From assembly GCA_963753105.1 (NCBI GenBank), contig CAVWBD010000003.1:62001-126000 (forward strand): DNA of 64,000 nt, read 5' to 3'. The position numbers were made by a program, and so were the translations under genes. Under the pieces are notes generated by a model. It saw only the letters and a list, made by a program, of their open reading frames with translations. It made no database searches and was not told where the DNA came from. The stretch's first letter is position 1; each line of letters opens with the position of its first letter. Source of the DNA: SZUA-36 sp963753105 (lineage in GTDB: Bacteria > Pseudomonadota > Gammaproteobacteria > Xanthomonadales > SZUA-36). Positions 1-9,671 of this stretch are shown piece by piece.

Positions 1-441
1 CGCCGTACCGAAGTCATACATATACTTCTTCGCGTGCCTGGCATGAATCTGACAGGGGTACAGGGAGTTTTCAGAAACAAACTCCACATGGTCAAAATTC
101 CCCGACCAGCGCGATGGCGCATCTGCCTCCTGTAGCGCGATGAGATCTGCTCCGCTGTTATTGAGGAATTCAGCGATATTTTTCAGATTGCCGCGCGTCG
201 TGCTGGCCCTCTGCAACATCTGGTTGAGTGCATCTCCGCGCCCGTGTGCCATGTTCAGGCTCAGTACCGAGAGCAGGGGGGATGTGATTACGTCTTCAGG
301 TCCAGACGTGTCGCATTGTCTGTTCGCGGCGGCAACATTTGAGAGTGAGAAGCAGATACAAAGCGTCAGGCCCACGAACAAAGCCAGGCGGGCGGCCGGC
401 AGGTAGCTGAATGAAGGTGTAATTGAATTTCCAATGATCAT
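1..441 (-). CDS. Exported endonuclease/exonuclease/phosphatase family protein (C-terminus outside window)
   Basis: The minus strand is open from an ATG at 441 to the window edge, 147 codons with no stop. Residues about 14-38 form a hydrophobic signal or anchor segment. After it come the first two signatures of the EEP fold: LSLNMAHGRG, whose Asn63 would be the first metal/phosphate ligand, and LIALQEAD, whose Glu105 is the usual catalytic metal ligand. EEP proteins cleave phosphodiesters or phosphoesters in nucleic acids, phosphoinositides or sphingolipids; the substrate cannot be told from this fragment. The signal segment suggests action outside the cytoplasm. The gene lies downstream of tRNA-Pro with repeats between. 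Family assignment is fairly secure; specific function is unknown. Confidence 0.7.
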   Translation of the reverse strand, partial: MIIGNSITPSFSYLPAARLALFVGLTLCICFSLSNVAAANRQCDTSGPEDVITSPLLSVLSLNMAHGRGDALNQMLQRASTTRGNLKNIAEFLNNSGADLIALQEADAPSRWSGNFDHVEFVSENSLYPCQIHARHAKKYMYDFGTA

Positions 442-503
442 CACCGGATGGTGAATGGAATCACTGGGTTTTGCCACAAGAAATATTTTGCGTTTTGGCA
501 ATG

Positions 504-536
504 AAAAGCCACTTCTACTATGTAAAAGCGGCTTTT
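504..536 (-). terminator. Terminator-like hairpin behind the tRNA-Pro tail copy
   Basis: AAAAGCC and GGCTTTT pair around a short loop, giving a stem of about 10 of 11 pairs with A/T-rich flanks. It lies just downstream, on the minus strand, of the duplicated tRNA-Pro 3' end and shares its stem core (AAAAGCGGCTTTT) with the terminator of the intact tRNA. Confidence 0.45.
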
Positions 537-540
537 GAAG

Positions 541-560
541 TGGTCGGGGTGGCGAGATTT
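541..560 (-). repeat. Duplicated 3' end of tRNA-Pro (att-like)
   Basis: The 20 bases at 541-560 are identical to 728-747, the CCA end, acceptor 3' strand and part of the T arm of the intact tRNA-Pro gene. Identity stops after base 560. Direct repeats of a tRNA 3' end typically mark integration sites of tyrosine-recombinase elements, but only about 180 bp lies between the copies and no integrase is present. A decayed tandem tRNA gene is the alternative. Confidence 0.55.
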
Positions 561-565
561 ACTCC

Positions 566-637
566 GGACATCCTGTCCTCCGCCCTTCGGGCCGTCTTCG
601 CTGCGCTCGACGTTCAAAATTGTTCCTGACAATTTTG
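566..637 (-). repeat. Two GGA-loop hairpins between tRNA-Pro and the EEP gene
   Basis: GGAC-ATCCT-GTCC at 566-578 and CAAAATTGT-TCCTG-ACAATTTTG at 615-637 (9-bp arms). On the minus strand the loops read AGGAT and CAGGA. The second matches the hairpins at 9043-9061 and 39519-39539 in loop and position in the stem but not in outer stem sequence. Confidence 0.6.
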
Positions 638-680
638 TGAACCACGGGTGAATTCAACTCTGGCCCTCCCAACTGACATA

Positions 681-719
681 AAAAAAGCCGCTTCAGCAAA
701 AAGTGAAAGCGGCTTTTTT
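681..719 (-). terminator. Rho-independent terminator of tRNA-Pro
   Basis: GCCGCTT at 687-693 pairs with AAGCGGC at 707-713. Six A's precede the stem and six T's follow it, so it can stop transcription in either direction. It lies 9 bp downstream of the tRNA 3' end on the minus strand. Confidence 0.75.
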
Positions 720-727
720 AAATCAAT

Positions 728-804
728 TGGTCGGGGTGGCGAGATTTGAACTCACGACCCCTACGTCCCGAACGTAGTGCTCTACCAGGCTGAGCTACAC
801 CCCG
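728..804 (-). tRNA. tRNA-Pro (anticodon CGG)
   Basis: Read on the minus strand, the 77-nt sequence folds as a full cloverleaf. The acceptor stem CGGGGTG pairs with CACCCCG, followed by the A discriminator and an encoded CCA. The anticodon stem CTACG/CGTAG encloses the loop TTCGGGA, giving anticodon CGG, which reads proline codon CCG. The T loop TTCAAAT is standard. A 20-bp copy of its 3' end lies at 541-560. Confidence 0.95.
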
Positions 805-1085
805 ACTAAGGCGCGTATTCTACCCAAGCGGGCTGAGCATTGAAAGAAGCGTATATGACGTCGGTCAAGCTGGACGGGAATAAATCATTCTCCGGGCCAC
901 GGGATTTTGTCCGCGAACTGTTGAGGAATCTATTTCACGCCCCCATACTTGAACCTTGGACAGGCGTTTTGATATGCGGGCGGTCAGTCCGCAGCGGGAA
1001 CAGGTCATCACCGGCGAGTCGGCCGGTCAGCGCTTCAACCCGTTTTTCACGATGGCATATCATTTATCGAATCACGGAGGTTACC

Positions 1086-2456
1086 TTGTCTGCTGAACCC
1101 ATTAGTGCCCGGATTTACCCGGCTGGAATTTTAACCACGCTGAGCCGTCTCGAGGTCCAGCGATTACGCGATGCCAGTCGTGGAGAATTGGGTGAGTTAT
1201 TGCGCTGTTGTGCGCTGGCGGTGCTCAACAGTGGTACAGAAGAGGATGACGCGGAGGCATTACTGGCCCGTTACGCCGATTTCCAGATCGAGGTACAACA
1301 GGTCAACCGTGGTATCCGGCTGGACCTGAGCAACGCACCGGGAACTGCATTTGTTGACGGCGTGATGGTCCGGGGTATCCGTGAGTTGCTGTCTGCAGTG
1401 GTCCGTGACCTGGTGTATTTCGATACCGAGATCAGCGGAAGTGCGACCACCGACCTCGAAAGCCAGGAGGGTATCACCAACGCGGTATTCGAAATCCTGC
1501 GCAATGCCCATACGCTGAACCGGACACGCGAACCCGCGATGGTAGTGTTCTGGGGCGGTCACGCCATCAGGCGTCTGGAATATGACTATACGAAGAAAGT
1601 GGGGTATGAGACTGGTCTGCGCAAGCTGAATATATGCACCGGTTGCGGGCCGGGCGCCATGAAGGGTCCGATGAAGGGCGCGACGATCGCGCACGTCAAG
1701 CAACGTGTATCAAATGCCGCATATGTCGGTATTTCAGAGCCGGGTATCATCGCGGCGGAATCGCCAAACCCGATCGTCAACCAGCTTGTGATCATGCCGG
1801 ATATCGAGAAACGCCTGGAGGCGTTTGTGCGGTTGGGTCATGGTTTTGTCGTATTTCCGGGCGGTGTGGGCACCACCGAGGAGATACTGTTCCTGCTGGG
1901 GGTTCTGCTGAACCCGGCCAACGACGAACTGCCATTTCCCTTCGTGCTAACCGGTCCGGCGGACACCGCTGCCTATTTTGAGCAGATCGATGCATTCATC
2001 GGCTTGACTCTGGGTGAGGAAGCACAGGCAAAATACCAGATCATTATCGACGACGCGGAAAAAGTGGCCCAGACCATGGCCTCCGGCCTGTCGCAGGTTA
2101 AAGAATTCCGCACCCTGCACAAGGATTCCTACTACTTCAACTGGTTGTTGCAGATCCAGCCCGAGTTCCAGCAACCGTTCAACCCAAGCCACGAAAACAT
2201 GGCGTCCCTGCACCTGCACCGCGACCAGCCCAAGCACCTGCTGGCAGCCGATTTACGCAGGGCTTTTTCCGGTATCGTGGCCGGTAATGTCAAGCCTGAA
2301 ACCCTCAAGGCGGTGCGTCAGCAGGGTCCGTTTGAAATCCGGGGTGAAAAAGAAATCATGCAGGCCATGGACAAGTTGTTGACATCATTTATCGAGCAAT
2401 CGCGGATGAAGCTGCCCGGTACGACCTATTCGCCGTGTTACCGCGTGGTCTCCTGA
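1086..2456 (+). CDS. ppnN: Pyrimidine/purine nucleotide 5'-monophosphate nucleosidase PpnN (LOG family)
   Basis: PpnN splits nucleoside 5'-monophosphates into base and ribose 5-phosphate, and in E. coli is stimulated by (p)ppGpp. The frame is open from 840, but the family sequence begins at TTG 1086, preceded by a strong ribosome-binding site (GGAGG) five bases upstream. This gives 456 residues, against 454 in E. coli. The order is an N-terminal PpnN domain, the LOG Rossmann core with the signature PGGVGTTEE at about residue 257, and a C-terminal DUF3412-type region. No neighbour is functionally linked. The enzyme acts in cytoplasmic nucleotide salvage. Confidence 0.9.
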   Translation: MSAEPISARIYPAGILTTLSRLEVQRLRDASRGELGELLRCCALAVLNSGTEEDDAEALLARYADFQIEVQQVNRGIRLDLSNAPGTAFVDGVMVRGIRELLSAVVRDLVYFDTEISGSATTDLESQEGITNAVFEILRNAHTLNRTREPAMVVFWGGHAIRRLEYDYTKKVGYETGLRKLNICTGCGPGAMKGPMKGATIAHVKQRVSNAAYVGISEPGIIAAESPNPIVNQLVIMPDIEKRLEAFVRLGHGFVVFPGGVGTTEEILFLLGVLLNPANDELPFPFVLTGPADTAAYFEQIDAFIGLTLGEEAQAKYQIIIDDAEKVAQTMASGLSQVKEFRTLHKDSYYFNWLLQIQPEFQQPFNPSHENMASLHLHRDQPKHLLAADLRRAFSGIVAGNVKPETLKAVRQQGPFEIRGEKEIMQAMDKLLTSFIEQSRMKLPGTTYSPCYRVVS

Positions 2457-2466
2457 AGTTGCTACG

Positions 2467-2579
2467 GCGGGGAATCAGGTATTCCAACCTGAGACATGCC
2501 GTAGATACGTCCTTGTAGGCTCTTACACAACATCCCTGTTGTGTAAGGTCTCATGTTGGAACACCTGCATCCCCGCTGC
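2467..2579. repeat. Palindromic intergenic repeat with CATCCCTG hairpin
   Basis: The ends (GGCGGGGA...TTCCAAC...GAGAC and GTCTC...GTTGGAA...TCCCCGC) form an imperfect inverted repeat of about 113 bp. At its centre CTTACACAACA-TCCC-TGTTGTGTAAG (2522-2547) is a perfect 11-bp-arm hairpin. On the minus strand its loop reads GGGA, which is the sense of the 3' end of the gene at 2767-3417. Confidence 0.75.
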
Positions 2580-2650
2580 CAGAGCCTATTTTCACCTCTT
2601 CGTAAATCCGTTGGTTTGGGAACGACAGGCCAGCCAGGGGAGTGCACTGC

Positions 2651-2725
2651 TTTTTTCAGGACCTTACGAAACAGGACGTTGAGTAAGAGTCCCCAGGGAT
2701 GGGTTCACGACGTGTCCTGAAAAAA
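2651..2725. terminator. Bidirectional hairpin between convergent genes, containing a CAGGGATG core
   Basis: TTTTTTCAGGAC at 2651-2662 and GTCCTGAAAAAA at 2714-2725 are perfect 12-bp inverted repeats ending in T and A tracts, so they can terminate both ppnN and the converging gene. Between them CCCA-GGGA-TGGG (2692-2703) forms a small inner hairpin. The core and its right flank are nearly identical to part of the repeat at 45279-45381 on the other strand. Confidence 0.6.
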
Positions 2726-2766
2726 TGCTGGCGCTTACCTGGCGGTAACAGGAAGGAGAATCAATT

Positions 2767-3417
2767 TTATTCAGCGCTGAGCAGCTTGCGGGCAGTCGTC
2801 AGGTCGATGCCCTGGGTGTATTTGTAGCCACCCCGGTAGGGGATGATCAAGCCTTTGGCCAGCAACTCGTCCCGTCTGACAGGTGTTATGGCATCTTCAT
2901 CCACCACGGCATAGCTGTCGTTGTAGTCAACCTTGCTGGCGTACATGGCCAGCGAGTCATCCAGTTCAAAGCCCTCCAGAGGCAACTTCAATGCATAGCG
3001 GTTGTCCGACGTGACCATGATTTCCAGCGCGCAACCTTCGGCCAGGCCGCGATAGGATTCCGGGTCTTCCGGATTGCGTTGGAAAAAGCCCAGGTAACGG
3101 CGGCCTTCCTCAAACACCGTCGGATTCTCAAAATAGCACTCATGCGGGTGTAGCCCTTTATCGTATACCTCGATGATGTCTTCACGTGTATCAGCCGGTT
3201 TGTAAGGGATCAGTACCTTCAGGAATGCGCTGCCTTCGCTGGGGAAATTGCGGGTATAGACGTAATCGGTGTCCTTGACCTGGACCACGGCCACGAGGTC
3301 GGCCCGGGCGCTCAGGCTGGAGAGACTGATCGGCGCTTGCGCGGTATCCGGATCGTTGCCATGTGCATCCAGGCAGGCTACGAACAAGCAGGCTGTAAGA
3401 AATTTACGACCAATCAT
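2767..3417 (-). CDS. Exported protein of unknown function
   Basis: I do not recognise this 216-residue protein. Residues 1-20 look like a signal peptide (basic MIGRK start, hydrophobic LTACLFVACL core), with a possible cleavage before HGND. The mature part begins with a segment resembling a small beta-rich domain (ARADLVAVVQVKD), then a charged stretch with the phrase EEGRRYLGFF that recalls bacterial proteins measuring protein-film or metallophosphatase-like domains, but this is not diagnostic. There are only two cysteines after the signal (HECYF and EGCALE), which could form a disulfide. It stands alone, converging on ppnN and diverging from the M2 peptidase gene. Confidence 0.7.
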   Translation of the reverse strand: MIGRKFLTACLFVACLDAHGNDPDTAQAPISLSSLSARADLVAVVQVKDTDYVYTRNFPSEGSAFLKVLIPYKPADTREDIIEVYDKGLHPHECYFENPTVFEEGRRYLGFFQRNPEDPESYRGLAEGCALEIMVTSDNRYALKLPLEGFELDDSLAMYASKVDYNDSYAVVDEDAITPVRRDELLAKGLIIPYRGGYKYTQGIDLTTARKLLSAE

Positions 3418-3589
3418 CGGTGTTGTCCCGGTATGGTTAAGTTACCGTTTTGATTGCAGTCAAACACGCAATAATGGTGACACATTTCCAGGCGGGTCGC
3501 TAACCACCACCGTGGAGTCTGACAGGGCATTCTGGTAGCCTTGCCGGACTGGATTATCTCCTGACAATATTACCTGGAGCTGGAACCGT

Positions 3590-5327
3590 ATGACGATCAA
3601 GACCTTTGCCCGCCTTTCGAGTGTGTTGCTACCCTTGCTGCTCATCGCCTGTGAGCCGGCGGGAGATTCTCCCGTCACGCAGGTTGCCGAAGATACACCG
3701 CTGACTGCGGCAAGCGCAGTTGAGTTCGTGAGCCGCTCCGAAGAGCAACTCGCCGAATTGGGCCAGCAAGCGGAACGCATGGCCTGGGTGTATAGCACCT
3801 ACATCACCGAAGATACCGAGCAACTGTCCGCCACCGCCAGCAAGAATTTCACCGCGCGGCAGGTCGAATTGGCGAGTGAAGCGTCCAGGTTCAACGATGT
3901 TGCGGGAATTGACTCCGAGACCCGGCGCAAACTGGACATGTTGCGTAGCGGTATCGTCATTCCGGCGCCCGGCGATCCTGCCAAGACGGCGGAACAGGCG
4001 CAAATCGGCGCCAGGTTGGGTGGTATGTACGGCAAGGGCGAATACTGCTATGCAGACGGCAAATGCCTGGACCTTGGCCACCTGAGTGATGTCATGGCCG
4101 AATCACGCGACCCGGATGCCTTGCTGGAGGCGTGGGACGGTTGGCGGCAGGTTGCTCCGCCGATGAAGGACTTGTATGCCCGGCAGGTGGAGTTGGCCAA
4201 CGAAGGTGCAGCGGAACTCGGGTTTGCGGACCTCGGCACCATGTGGCGCTCGGCCTACGATATGCCAGCCGGAAGATTTTCCGGGCGAACTCGACCGCCT
4301 GTGGGGTGAAGTCAAACCGCTTTACGAAGCCCTGCATTGCCACGTCCGGGCCAGGCTCGGTGAGCAATACGGCACCGGCCTGGTGGATCAAACCGGGCCG
4401 ATACCCGCACACCTGCTGGGCAATATGTGGGCCCAGGACTGGAGTAATGTCTACCCGCTGGTTGCGCCTGAAGAATCCGTGTCGTCCTATGATCTCAGCG
4501 CTATCCTGACGGAACGTGGTTTTGATGCGATTACGATGGTCGAGGCAGGGGAGGCCTTTTTCAGTTCGCTGGGTTTTGAAGAACTGCCGGATACGTTCTG
4601 GGAGCGTTCACAGTTCGTCAAGCCGCAGGACCGCGACGTGGTTTGCCATGCTTCGGCCTGGAACGTGGACGAGAAGGACGACCTGCGGATCAAGATGTGC
4701 ATCAAGGTCAATGCCGAGGACTTCAGGGTCATCCACCACGAACTCGGGCACAATTACTACCAGCGCGCCTATAACAAGGAAAGTTTCCTGTACCGCTCCA
4801 GCGCCAACGATGGTTTCCACGAGGCGGTGGGCGACACCATAGCGCTGTCCATCACGCCGGAGTACCTGCACCAGATCGGCCTGATAGAGAACATCCCCGA
4901 TGCTTCCGGTGACGTGGCGCTGTTGATGAAGACGGCGTTGGAAGGCATTGCGTTCATTCCGTTCGGCCTGTTGGTCGACCAGTGGCGCTGGAAAGTGTTT
5001 GCCGGTGAAGTCGGACCGGAGGATTACAACGAACTGTGGTGGCAATTGCGTGAAGAATACCAGGGCGTCAAGGCGCCCAATGAGCGGCCCGTTGATGCAT
5101 TTGACCCGGGCGCCAAGTACCACGTACCGGGTAATGTACCGTACACGCGGTATTTCCTGGCCCGCATCCTGCAATACCAGTTCCACCGTTCCTTGTGCGA
5201 GACCGCTGGCTTTGAGGGCCCGGTGCACCGTTGTTCCATCTACGGCAACAGCCAGGCGGGTGAGGCGCTGAACACGATGCTGGAAATGGGGCGCAGCCAG
5301 CCCTGGCCGGATGTGCTGGAGGGCTGA
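3590..5327 (+). CDS. M2-family peptidyl-dipeptidase lipoprotein (frameshifted in this sequence)
   Basis: This is an angiotensin-converting-enzyme-like zinc carboxydipeptidase that removes C-terminal dipeptides. The reading frame breaks near 4273, where removing one C (ccagcCgg) restores a continuous protein of about 578 residues. The N-terminus is a lipoprotein signal with lipobox LIAC and Cys21, so it is probably anchored in the outer or inner membrane facing the periplasm. The active-site motif HHELGH at about residue 382 supplies both zinc histidines and the catalytic Glu, and the third ligand Glu lies in GFHEAVGD. It is followed by the Oar-like receptor gene, which has its own promoter. 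A peptide-scavenging role is likely. Confidence 0.88.
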
Positions 5328-5489
5328 CCGGTCAGAGGGAGATGGATGCAACGGCCATTCTCGATTATTTTGCACCGTTGAAAACATGGCTGGATGAGCA
5401 AAATCAAGGGCGTCAATGCGGTTGGTGAACGGGAATTGAACAATTCATCCCAAACGAAAAATTAACTGTTAAGTTTTTGTTAGAAAGCC

Positions 5490-5498
5490 TGCTATAAT
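5490..5498 (+). promoter_or_regulatory. Extended -10 promoter for the Oar-like receptor
   Basis: TGCTATAAT combines a perfect -10 hexamer (TATAAT, 5493-5498) with the TGn extension. The -35 region is weak (TTAAGT at 18 bp). It lies about 170 bp upstream of the start at 5670, in a 340-bp AT-richer gap. I see nothing else coding in that gap (5338-5669). Confidence 0.5.
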
Positions 5499-5669
5499 AT
5501 TTTTGATCGGTCAGCTTGTCCGGTTATCAAATAAATAAGATATTTCTACCCTGAGGAATGGTGCTTCTTTTGAAACTTCGTGGACTTCCGGCGTCATATT
5601 TCTGTCATGTCCAGCGCCTGCCATCACCTCTGTTTTCAATCAAAAGGTTTAATCGATAGGAACAAATCC

Positions 5670-8600
5670 ATGAATACAAAAACCCGAACTTGGTTTTCCG
5701 TAGTCACATTGGTTCTGATGATGGCCCTGTTTCCCGTGGCGTATGCGGCGGAAACAACATCATCGATCAAGGGTAATGTCTACGATACAAGCGGCAGTCC
5801 GGTATCCGGCGCCGTTGTCACCGTAGAAGACCTCAGGACCAGCGTGCAACGCCAGTACACGACCAATGAGGCCGGTGCATTCCTGGCTTCAAGATTGCCG
5901 GTTGGTGGACCTTACAAGGTCGTTACCCCCGGTGCCGATTCAGCAATCGTCGACAGCATTACCCTGGGTGAAATATACAATTTGACCATCGATGTTCTGG
6001 CAGCGCCGACCATGGAAGAGGTCATCGTCACCGGTGAAAATGTCAACATGGTCGTGACGGCAGCCGGACCATCTGCCACTTTCGCGGCTGAACAGATCGC
6101 GACCGCAGTGGCCCTGAACCGCGACATCTCCGAGGTGTACCAGATTGATCCGCGTATCAACCTGGACAACCAGGACGACGGTTTCGCGATCAACTGCGCC
6201 GGTAAGAACCCGCGTTTCAATAGCATCACGCTGGATGGTGTCAGCCAGAATGACCGCTTTGGTCTGAATGACAACGGTTATTCAACCGCGATGGGCATGC
6301 CGTTCCCATACGATGGTGTACGCCAGGTGGCCGTTGAACTGGCCCCCTTTGATGTTACTTACGGCGGTTTCTCGGCCTGTAACATCAACGCGGTGACCAA
6401 GACCGGTACCAATGAGTGGGAGGGTGGTGCATATTATGAATTCACCAACCAGAACCTGCGTGGTGACTCGATCAGCGTGAAGGACCCCGCTGGTAACTCT
6501 GAGCGCATTGACCTGAGTACACCCAATTACGAAGAAACCAGCTATGGTTTCAATCTCGGCGGACCGATTTTCAAGGATCGCCTGTTCATCTTCGGCGCTT
6601 ACGAGAAATCTGAAAAACCACGTTTCCTGGCCCGTGGCCCGGCCGGTTCCGGCAATGGTGAAGTTCGCAACTGGTTCAGCCAGGCCGACTATGACCGTGT
6701 CGACCAGATTGCCCGCGATCTGTATAACTACGATACCGGTGGCATGCCGAGTAATGGTTCAGTGGAGGCCGAGAAATACATGGTTCGCCTGGACTGGAAT
6801 ATCAGCGATAACCACAATGCTTCGTTGATCTACAACTACTTACGATGGCTTCCAGGACCGTGATTCCGATGGTGATAATAACGAGTTCGAATTCGCCAAC
6901 CACTTTTATGTGAAGGGTGCGGAATCGGAAACCACCACCCTTATATTGACTTCACAGTGGACCGATGCGTTCTCCACGGAGATTTTCGCCAGCACCAACT
7001 CCATGGATGATTCACAGGTCACCGTGGGTCCCAAGGACATGGGCGATCACCAGATCAGCTATGGCTCAAATACCATCTACCTGGGTGCAGACGACTCCCG
7101 TCAGGCCAACAAGCTGTCCACGGATTCGGATTTCTACAAGTTCGTTGGTAAATACCTTGCTGGCAACCACGTTATTACCGCAGGTTATGAGCGTGAAGAA
7201 CTGAGTATCTTCAATATTTTCGTTCAGCATTCCCGTGGCGGTGAATGGGACTACTATGATGATTCCAGCGGCAATGACTCGTACTGCGCGGGTTTGAGTG
7301 CGCAGGGCCGTCATGATGATGCCAATTGCGGTACCTCAGGTATCGACAAGTTTGAACTGGGCCGGGCCAGCCGTATCTACTACGGCAGTGGTGGTGGCAC
7401 CAATATCGCCACCGACGCGGCAGCTATTTTCCAGAACAACCAGAACGCCCTGTATATCCAGGACGAACTGTACTTCGCGAGCACGGACCTGTCGTTGGTA
7501 TTTGGTCTGCGCTACGAATGGTTTGACAGCAGCGATGCACCCAACTACAACGCGGCCTTCACCGAGGCCAACGGTCTGCGTAATGACTACACCATCGACG
7601 GTGTCGATATCCTGCAGCCGAGAATTGGCTTTACCTGGGGTGTTTCGGATGACTTCCAGCTTCGCGGCGGTCTTGGTCTGTATTCAGGTGGCAATCCGAA
7701 TGTATGGATTTCAAACTCCTACTCCAACGATGGTCTGACCAATGCGCAAACGAGCCTGAGAAACTATTCTGTAAATTCTATATTCGACGGCACGCTTCCT
7801 TTGACCGGTGCGCCGGGCGCCAGCCCGCCACAATCGCTGTACGACTACGTTGCTGCGATCACGCCTGAAGATGCCAGTGACAGCTACTTGGCCCTCATCG
7901 ATCCCAACTTCAAGCAGCCGGCAGAATGGAAACTGGCCCTCGGATTTACCTGGGATATGCCTGGCGATATCCAGATGGACGTCGACTGGTTGCATTCGAG
8001 GGGAGAGGATCCGGCCATGTACGTTGACCTGTCGCAGGAAATCGTCGGTTACACCACGGTTGGCTTCCCGATCTACGATTACACCAACGGCGAAAGCAAC
8101 TTCATGCTGACCAACTCGAAGTATAGTACTGACAGCGACACTATCTCTATCGTATTCAGCAAGTACTTTGATAACGGTCTGGACCTGAGCCTTGGGTTAT
8201 GCCTATACCAACGCCGAGGACGTGTCGCCGATGACCTCATCGGTTGCACAGTCGAACTTCGAAAATAATGCAGTGACGGATATCAACAACCCGATGCCTG
8301 CTACCTCGAACTACGAAGTTCCACATCGTTTCACAATGCGTGCTAGCTATGGTCACAACTTCTTTGGTGATTACGAGACCCGTATTGCATTGTATGGTTA
8401 CTCCAAGGAAGGTCAGCCGCAGAGCTACATCATGGGCCGGAACAACTTCGAAGGTAACGGCTACTACGGCCGCCACCTGTTGTATGTCCCGAACGGCTGG
8501 GATGATCCGAATGTTTCGTATGGCAGTGGTTTTGACACCAATGCGTTCTTTGCCTGGATCAACCAGAAGGGCCTGGAGCCTGGCATGCAGAAGCGTAATG

Positions 8601-8896
8601 ATGATCACGCCAAGTGGTCCACGCGTTTCGACCTGTACTTCAGCCAGGAAATCCCGACCTTCATCGGTGATACCCGCGCCAGGTTCTATGTCAAGGTCTA
8701 CAACCTCGGCAACCTGATCAACGATAGCTGGGGTATTGTCAACGACGCAGAGTTCTTTACCGTGGCAGCCGTACGGGCCCACGCTGGCGATGACGGAACA
8801 ATCGTATATGACCGGTTCAACGGCGGTGATTTGGGTTACGTCCGTGAAAACCGTTCATTGTGGGATGTCCGTTTGGGTATCGAATTTAACTTCTGA
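5670..8896 (+). CDS. Oar-like TonB-dependent outer-membrane receptor (two frame breaks)
   Basis: This is an outer-membrane beta-barrel transporter of about 1,075 residues. ATG 5670 begins a clear signal peptide (MNTKTRTWFSVV... cleaved near AYA-AET). Residues about 30-110 form a carboxypeptidase-regulatory-like Ig domain (SIKGNVYDTSGSPVSGA), as in Oar proteins. A TonB-box-like EEVIVTG and a plug follow, and the barrel ends in the aromatic C-terminus GIEFNF, typical of BAM substrates. The frame breaks near 6840 and near 8196; the second is a GGG where GG restores GYAYTNAED. Oar-type receptors are linked to uptake or export of proteins and peptides. The adjacent secreted M2 peptidase fits peptide use, which is inference. 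Confidence 0.88.
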
Positions 8897-8920
8897 TTCG
8901 TACCTTTTAAGTAACGAGAA

Positions 8921-8949
8921 AGACCAGCCTCCGGGCTGGTCTTTTTTTT
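8921..8949 (+). terminator. Rho-independent terminator of the Oar-like receptor
   Basis: AGACCAGCC pairs with GGCTGGTCT around TCCG, followed by eight T's. It starts about 25 bp after the stop codon. Confidence 0.9.
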
Positions 8950-8953
8950 ATCA

Positions 8954-9061
8954 CCATGGATGGAGTGTAGATCGCAGAGAGTACAGGACGTACGTTGCGA
9001 TCTGGTCGGTTTGCCAAGGGCTTAAGGAGAATGTGAGGGCGGGGATTGTTCCTGACAATCC
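8954..9061. repeat. Cluster of short GGA-loop hairpins
   Basis: CCA-TGGA-TGG at 8954-8963 and GTAC-AGGAC-GTAC at 8981-8993 carry GGA on the plus strand, the sense of the receptor 3' end. The second is enclosed by GATCGCA/TGCGATC. GGATTGT-TCCTG-ACAATCC at 9043-9061 and CCTCCA-CCCC-TGGAGG at 9071-9086 belong to a second repeat, also found at 39519-39563 and in reverse at 52251-52300. Confidence 0.6.
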
Positions 9062-9194
9062 ACTGTATTTCCTCCACCCCTGGAGGTCAGATGCGCGGAG
9101 CGGCGCGCACCAGAGTTTTCCGCTGCCAACTAATTTGAATGGGAACACTTCGCAGTACTTCGCCGCAAATGCGTTTCAAGCATTAGCCCGTTGA

Positions 9195-9449
9195 TTTTCC
9201 GTTCTGGGCTCCCGACCCCGCAGCCCTCGGCAACTGCTCCTGCGTCGCCTGAGGGCGCCTACTCTTGGTGCTCTACCTCCTACATCCCTGTAGTCGTGCG
9301 GGCTCCCCTCTCCTTCGAGCCCTCTTAACGGGGCCGGCCTCACAGGACATCCTGTCCTGGGCGGCCGGCAATGGACATCCCGTCCATTGCCCCCTAACGA
9401 CTCTCAGGATTCGGTGCTCAGAGGTCGCCCACACCGGCAAACCTCCGGG
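9195..9449. repeat. Intergenic palindromic repeat family II, copy a
   Basis: This shares the blocks CTCTCCTTCGAGCC, GGGCCGGCCTCACAGG, ACGACTCTCAGGATTCGGTG and GCCCACACCGGCAAACC with 43063-43258 and 52334-52525. Internal hairpins are CTACA-TCCC-TGTAG (9280-9293), CAGGAC-ATCCT-GTCCTG (9343-9359) and GGCAATGGAC-ATCCC-GTCCATTGCC (9367-9391). It is longer than the other copies because it carries a block (GCTCTACCTCCTACATCCCT) otherwise seen in family I at 38424-38579. Confidence 0.8.
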
Positions 9450-9456
9450 CTCTTAT

Positions 9457-9485
9457 GTAGGAGGGAGCAGCTTTGCTGCTCGCGA
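9457..9485 (+). repeat. REP element with GTAG leader
   Basis: GTAGGAGG, then GAGCAGC-TTT-GCTGCTC, then GCGA. The frame is identical to the copy at 60631-60660 (minus strand), where the 7-bp stem is GACCGGC/GCCGGTC. The GTAG leader is typical of REPs mobilised by REP-associated tyrosine transposases. Confidence 0.75.
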
Positions 9486-9521
9486 TTAAAGGTCAAGGGG
9501 TTTGCTGAAGTTGCCTATGAA

Positions 9522-9626
9522 GCTGTGCCGGGTGTTCCTTAGCCGGGACCGTGTCGTCGGGATACGAATTACCGAGCGCCCATGGATGGCTTGAGCGTGT
9601 CCCGGGAAGGAATACCCGGCGCAGCC
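9522..9626. repeat. Intergenic palindromic repeat family I, copy a
   Basis: The terminal inverted repeats are GCTGTGCCGGGTGTTCCTT and, on the other strand, GGCTGCGCCGGGTATTCCTT. Between them lie the blocks ACGAATTACCGAGCGCCCA and GGCTTGAGCGTGTCCCGGG, which are also in 38424-38579 and 52586-52693. Confidence 0.8.
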
Positions 9627-9671
9627 AGGGCAATTCCTTGGTGCTTGGAAATATTAATCAGATTGATGGGG

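Noticed and set aside
140..406. Plus-strand open frame of 88 codons
   Set aside because: It lies antisense to the EEP-family gene, whose motifs are clear on the minus strand, and its own protein has no recognisable features.
8237..8782. Long minus-strand frame opposite the TonB receptor
   Set aside because: It is antisense to a region with strong receptor similarity; codon pattern favours the plus strand.
9195..9626. CRISPR array, suggested by many regular palindromes
   Set aside because: Repeats are unequal in length, not evenly spaced, have no unique spacers of constant size, and no cas genes are near.
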